Part shown: positions 5,357-6,548 of the stretch, in pieces
Layout of the letters: each line of letters starts with the position of its first letter
Numbering within the stretch: the stretch's first letter is position 1
Assembly (NCBI GenBank): GCA_027001895.1
Contig: JALTLP010000100.1
Location: 1-6,548 of the forward strand
Reading direction: 5' to 3'
Origin: Chromatiales bacterium
Lineage (GTDB): Bacteria > Pseudomonadota > Gammaproteobacteria > UBA6429 > Thiohalophilaceae
Length of the DNA: 6,548 nucleotides
Position numbers and translations under genes: made by a program
Notes under the pieces: generated by a model
Seen by the model: the letters and a program-made list of their open reading frames with translations, nothing else
Told to the model about the DNA's origin: nothing
The model's database searches: none

Positions 5357-6453
5357 TGAACAATGATATCGCCAGTATTATTCAGCAACAGGTACGCGAA
5401 GCTTACAACAGCGCTTCGCCGTTATCTATTCAGTCGAATAATACCAAAGCATTTTATGGCAATGTTACAGAAGGTACGCCTTTAATTACCAGCCAGCATC
5501 GCGGCATAATAAGTTATGAACCCACTGAACTGGTATTAACGGCACGCGCCGGAACACCACTTGATGAAATCGAGCAGTTACTGGACAAAAATAACCAACA
5601 ACTTGCTTTTGAACCACCGTTTTTTAAAACTGGCGATAAAGACAACGAAGATGAAACCCGTTGTGCAACTCTCGGTGGCACGATTGCATGCGGTTTCTCT
5701 GGCCCGGCACGTGCAGATAAAGGTGCCGCGCGTGACTTTGTGCTGGGTTGCGAAATAATTAATGGTAAAGGCGAACAAATGAAGTTTGGCGGCGAAGTAA
5801 TGAAAAACGTTGCCGGTTATGATGTATCGCGTTTAGTCTGTGGCAGTCTGGGAACTCTTGCTGTAGTTTTAAATGTTTCGCTAAAAGTATTACCTAAACC
5901 AGAAACCGAAACCAGTCTTGGCTTTGTGCTAAGCCAGCAACAGGCAATGCAAAAACTGCAACAGTGGAAATCACTACCTTACCCCATTACTGCCAGTTGC
6001 TATTACAATGGTACGTTAACCATACGCCTTTGCGGTAACCAACAGGCAGTGAAAGCCACATATAAAAAAATTGGTGGTGAGAAAATTCAGAACAGCACTG
6101 CCTTCTGGCAGTCTATACGTGAACAACAACACGATTTTTTTATAACGGATAAACCCATCTGGCGTATTTCTGTTAGCCCTGCGGCAAAACTAAATATTGA
6201 TATGGACAAAAATACCGGCAGCCTGAGTGAATGGCACGGTGCCCTGCATTGGGTTAAAACGAATACCCCCGGCAATATTTTACGCCAACATGTAGAACAA
6301 CTTGGCGGACATGCAATAGTGTTTCGTAATGCAACGGCTCAGGAACAGATATTTCACCCCCTGCCTGATACGCTGTTCAGGATACACAGGAATATCAAGC
6401 ATGCCTTTGACCCGAAAAATATTTTAAACCGTAACAAGATGTACCCTTTTTAA
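5356..6453 (+). CDS. glcE: Glycolate oxidase subunit GlcE
   Basis: GlcE is the second flavin-domain subunit of glycolate oxidase and is required for activity in E. coli. The protein has a PCMH-type FAD-binding fold at about 20-180: SNNTKAFYG (27-35), YEPTELVLTARAGTPL (54-69), GGTIACGFSGPAR (107-119), RDFVLGCEIINGKGE (126-140), FGGEVMKNVAGYDVSRL (144-160) and GSLGTLAVV (163-171). The C-terminal third keeps family landmarks such as FFITDKPIWRISV and the ending FRIHRNIKHAFDPKNILN. At 365 residues it is slightly longer than the E. coli protein (350), partly from an acidic insertion at about 92-102 (TGDKDNEDETR) before the GGT motif. The start codon overlaps the glcD stop by one base (TAATG), so translation is probably coupled and the two subunits made in step. 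glcF begins 9 bases after its stop. Confidence 0.95.
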   Translation: MNNDIASIIQQQVREAYNSASPLSIQSNNTKAFYGNVTEGTPLITSQHRGIISYEPTELVLTARAGTPLDEIEQLLDKNNQQLAFEPPFFKTGDKDNEDETRCATLGGTIACGFSGPARADKGAARDFVLGCEIINGKGEQMKFGGEVMKNVAGYDVSRLVCGSLGTLAVVLNVSLKVLPKPETETSLGFVLSQQQAMQKLQQWKSLPYPITASCYYNGTLTIRLCGNQQAVKATYKKIGGEKIQNSTAFWQSIREQQHDFFITDKPIWRISVSPAAKLNIDMDKNTGSLSEWHGALHWVKTNTPGNILRQHVEQLGGHAIVFRNATAQEQIFHPLPDTLFRIHRNIKHAFDPKNILNRNKMYPF

Positions 6454-6462
6454 GCCCCAAAT

Positions 6463-6548
6463 ATGCAAACGAATTTAAAAAATAACCTACTGCCTGCCGA
6501 GCTTACCCATGAAGCTGAAAAAATATTACGCAGCTGTGTGCATTGTGG
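6463..6548 (+). CDS. glcF: Glycolate oxidase iron-sulfur subunit GlcF (partial, N-terminus only)
   Basis: The window ends inside this gene after 28 whole codons. GlcF carries two [4Fe-4S] clusters and passes electrons from the flavin subunits onwards at the membrane. The translation starts MQTNLKNNLLPAEL and reaches ILRSCVHCG; C25 and C28 are the first cysteines of the first CxxCxxC cluster motif, as in E. coli GlcF, which also begins MQT and has ILRACVHCG. Spacing of 9 bases from glcE and the gene order D-E-F support the call. No clear Shine-Dalgarno is present. Confidence 0.92.
   Translation, partial: MQTNLKNNLLPAELTHEAEKILRSCVHC

Overview
The window looks like chromosomal DNA of a gammaproteobacterium with a fairly AT-rich genome (roughly 40% GC by eye, not computed). 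The basis is close resemblance, recalled rather than searched, of MoeA, Hsp15, GlcD, GlcE and the start of GlcF to their gammaproteobacterial counterparts. There is no sign of a phage, insertion sequence, CRISPR array, tRNA or rRNA. Coding density is high, and no gene-free stretch exceeds about 110 bases.

Layout. (1) Positions 54-1820, + strand: moeA, the molybdenum insertase of molybdenum cofactor synthesis, followed 6 bases later by a small unrecognised membrane protein. The first 53 bases probably hold the tail of an upstream gene, but the MoeA frame is also open to the window edge. (2) Positions 1841-1876: a strong hairpin terminator between convergent genes, serving mainly the - strand. 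(3) Positions 1887-3791, - strand, read right to left: hslR (Hsp15), a Nudix hydrolase, a membrane-anchored protein resembling the Rieske subunit of cytochrome bc1 but lacking every cluster ligand, and a thioredoxin with its own likely promoter and a 17-base palindrome. (4) Positions 3792-3901: the divergent intergenic region, with a 19-base palindrome. (5) Positions 3902-6548, + strand: glcD, glcE and the first 28 codons of glcF, very tightly packed. These encode the glycolate oxidase complex, which oxidises glycolate to glyoxylate and passes electrons to the respiratory chain.

How the genes fit together. The glcDEF genes form one enzyme and are clearly an operon. The - strand genes share no single pathway but lean towards stress and redox upkeep: ribosome rescue after heat shock, nucleotide clean-up and thiol exchange. 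The most unusual item is the Rieske-like protein at 2360-2953. It keeps the N-terminal anchor and the family's framework motifs but contains no cysteine and only one histidine, so it cannot bind a Rieske [2Fe-2S] cluster. It looks like a repurposed Rieske paralogue.

Two start codons were moved from the longest open frame: thioredoxin to GTG at 2258 and hslR to ATG at 3791. All family assignments rest on motif reading from memory; no database search was possible.
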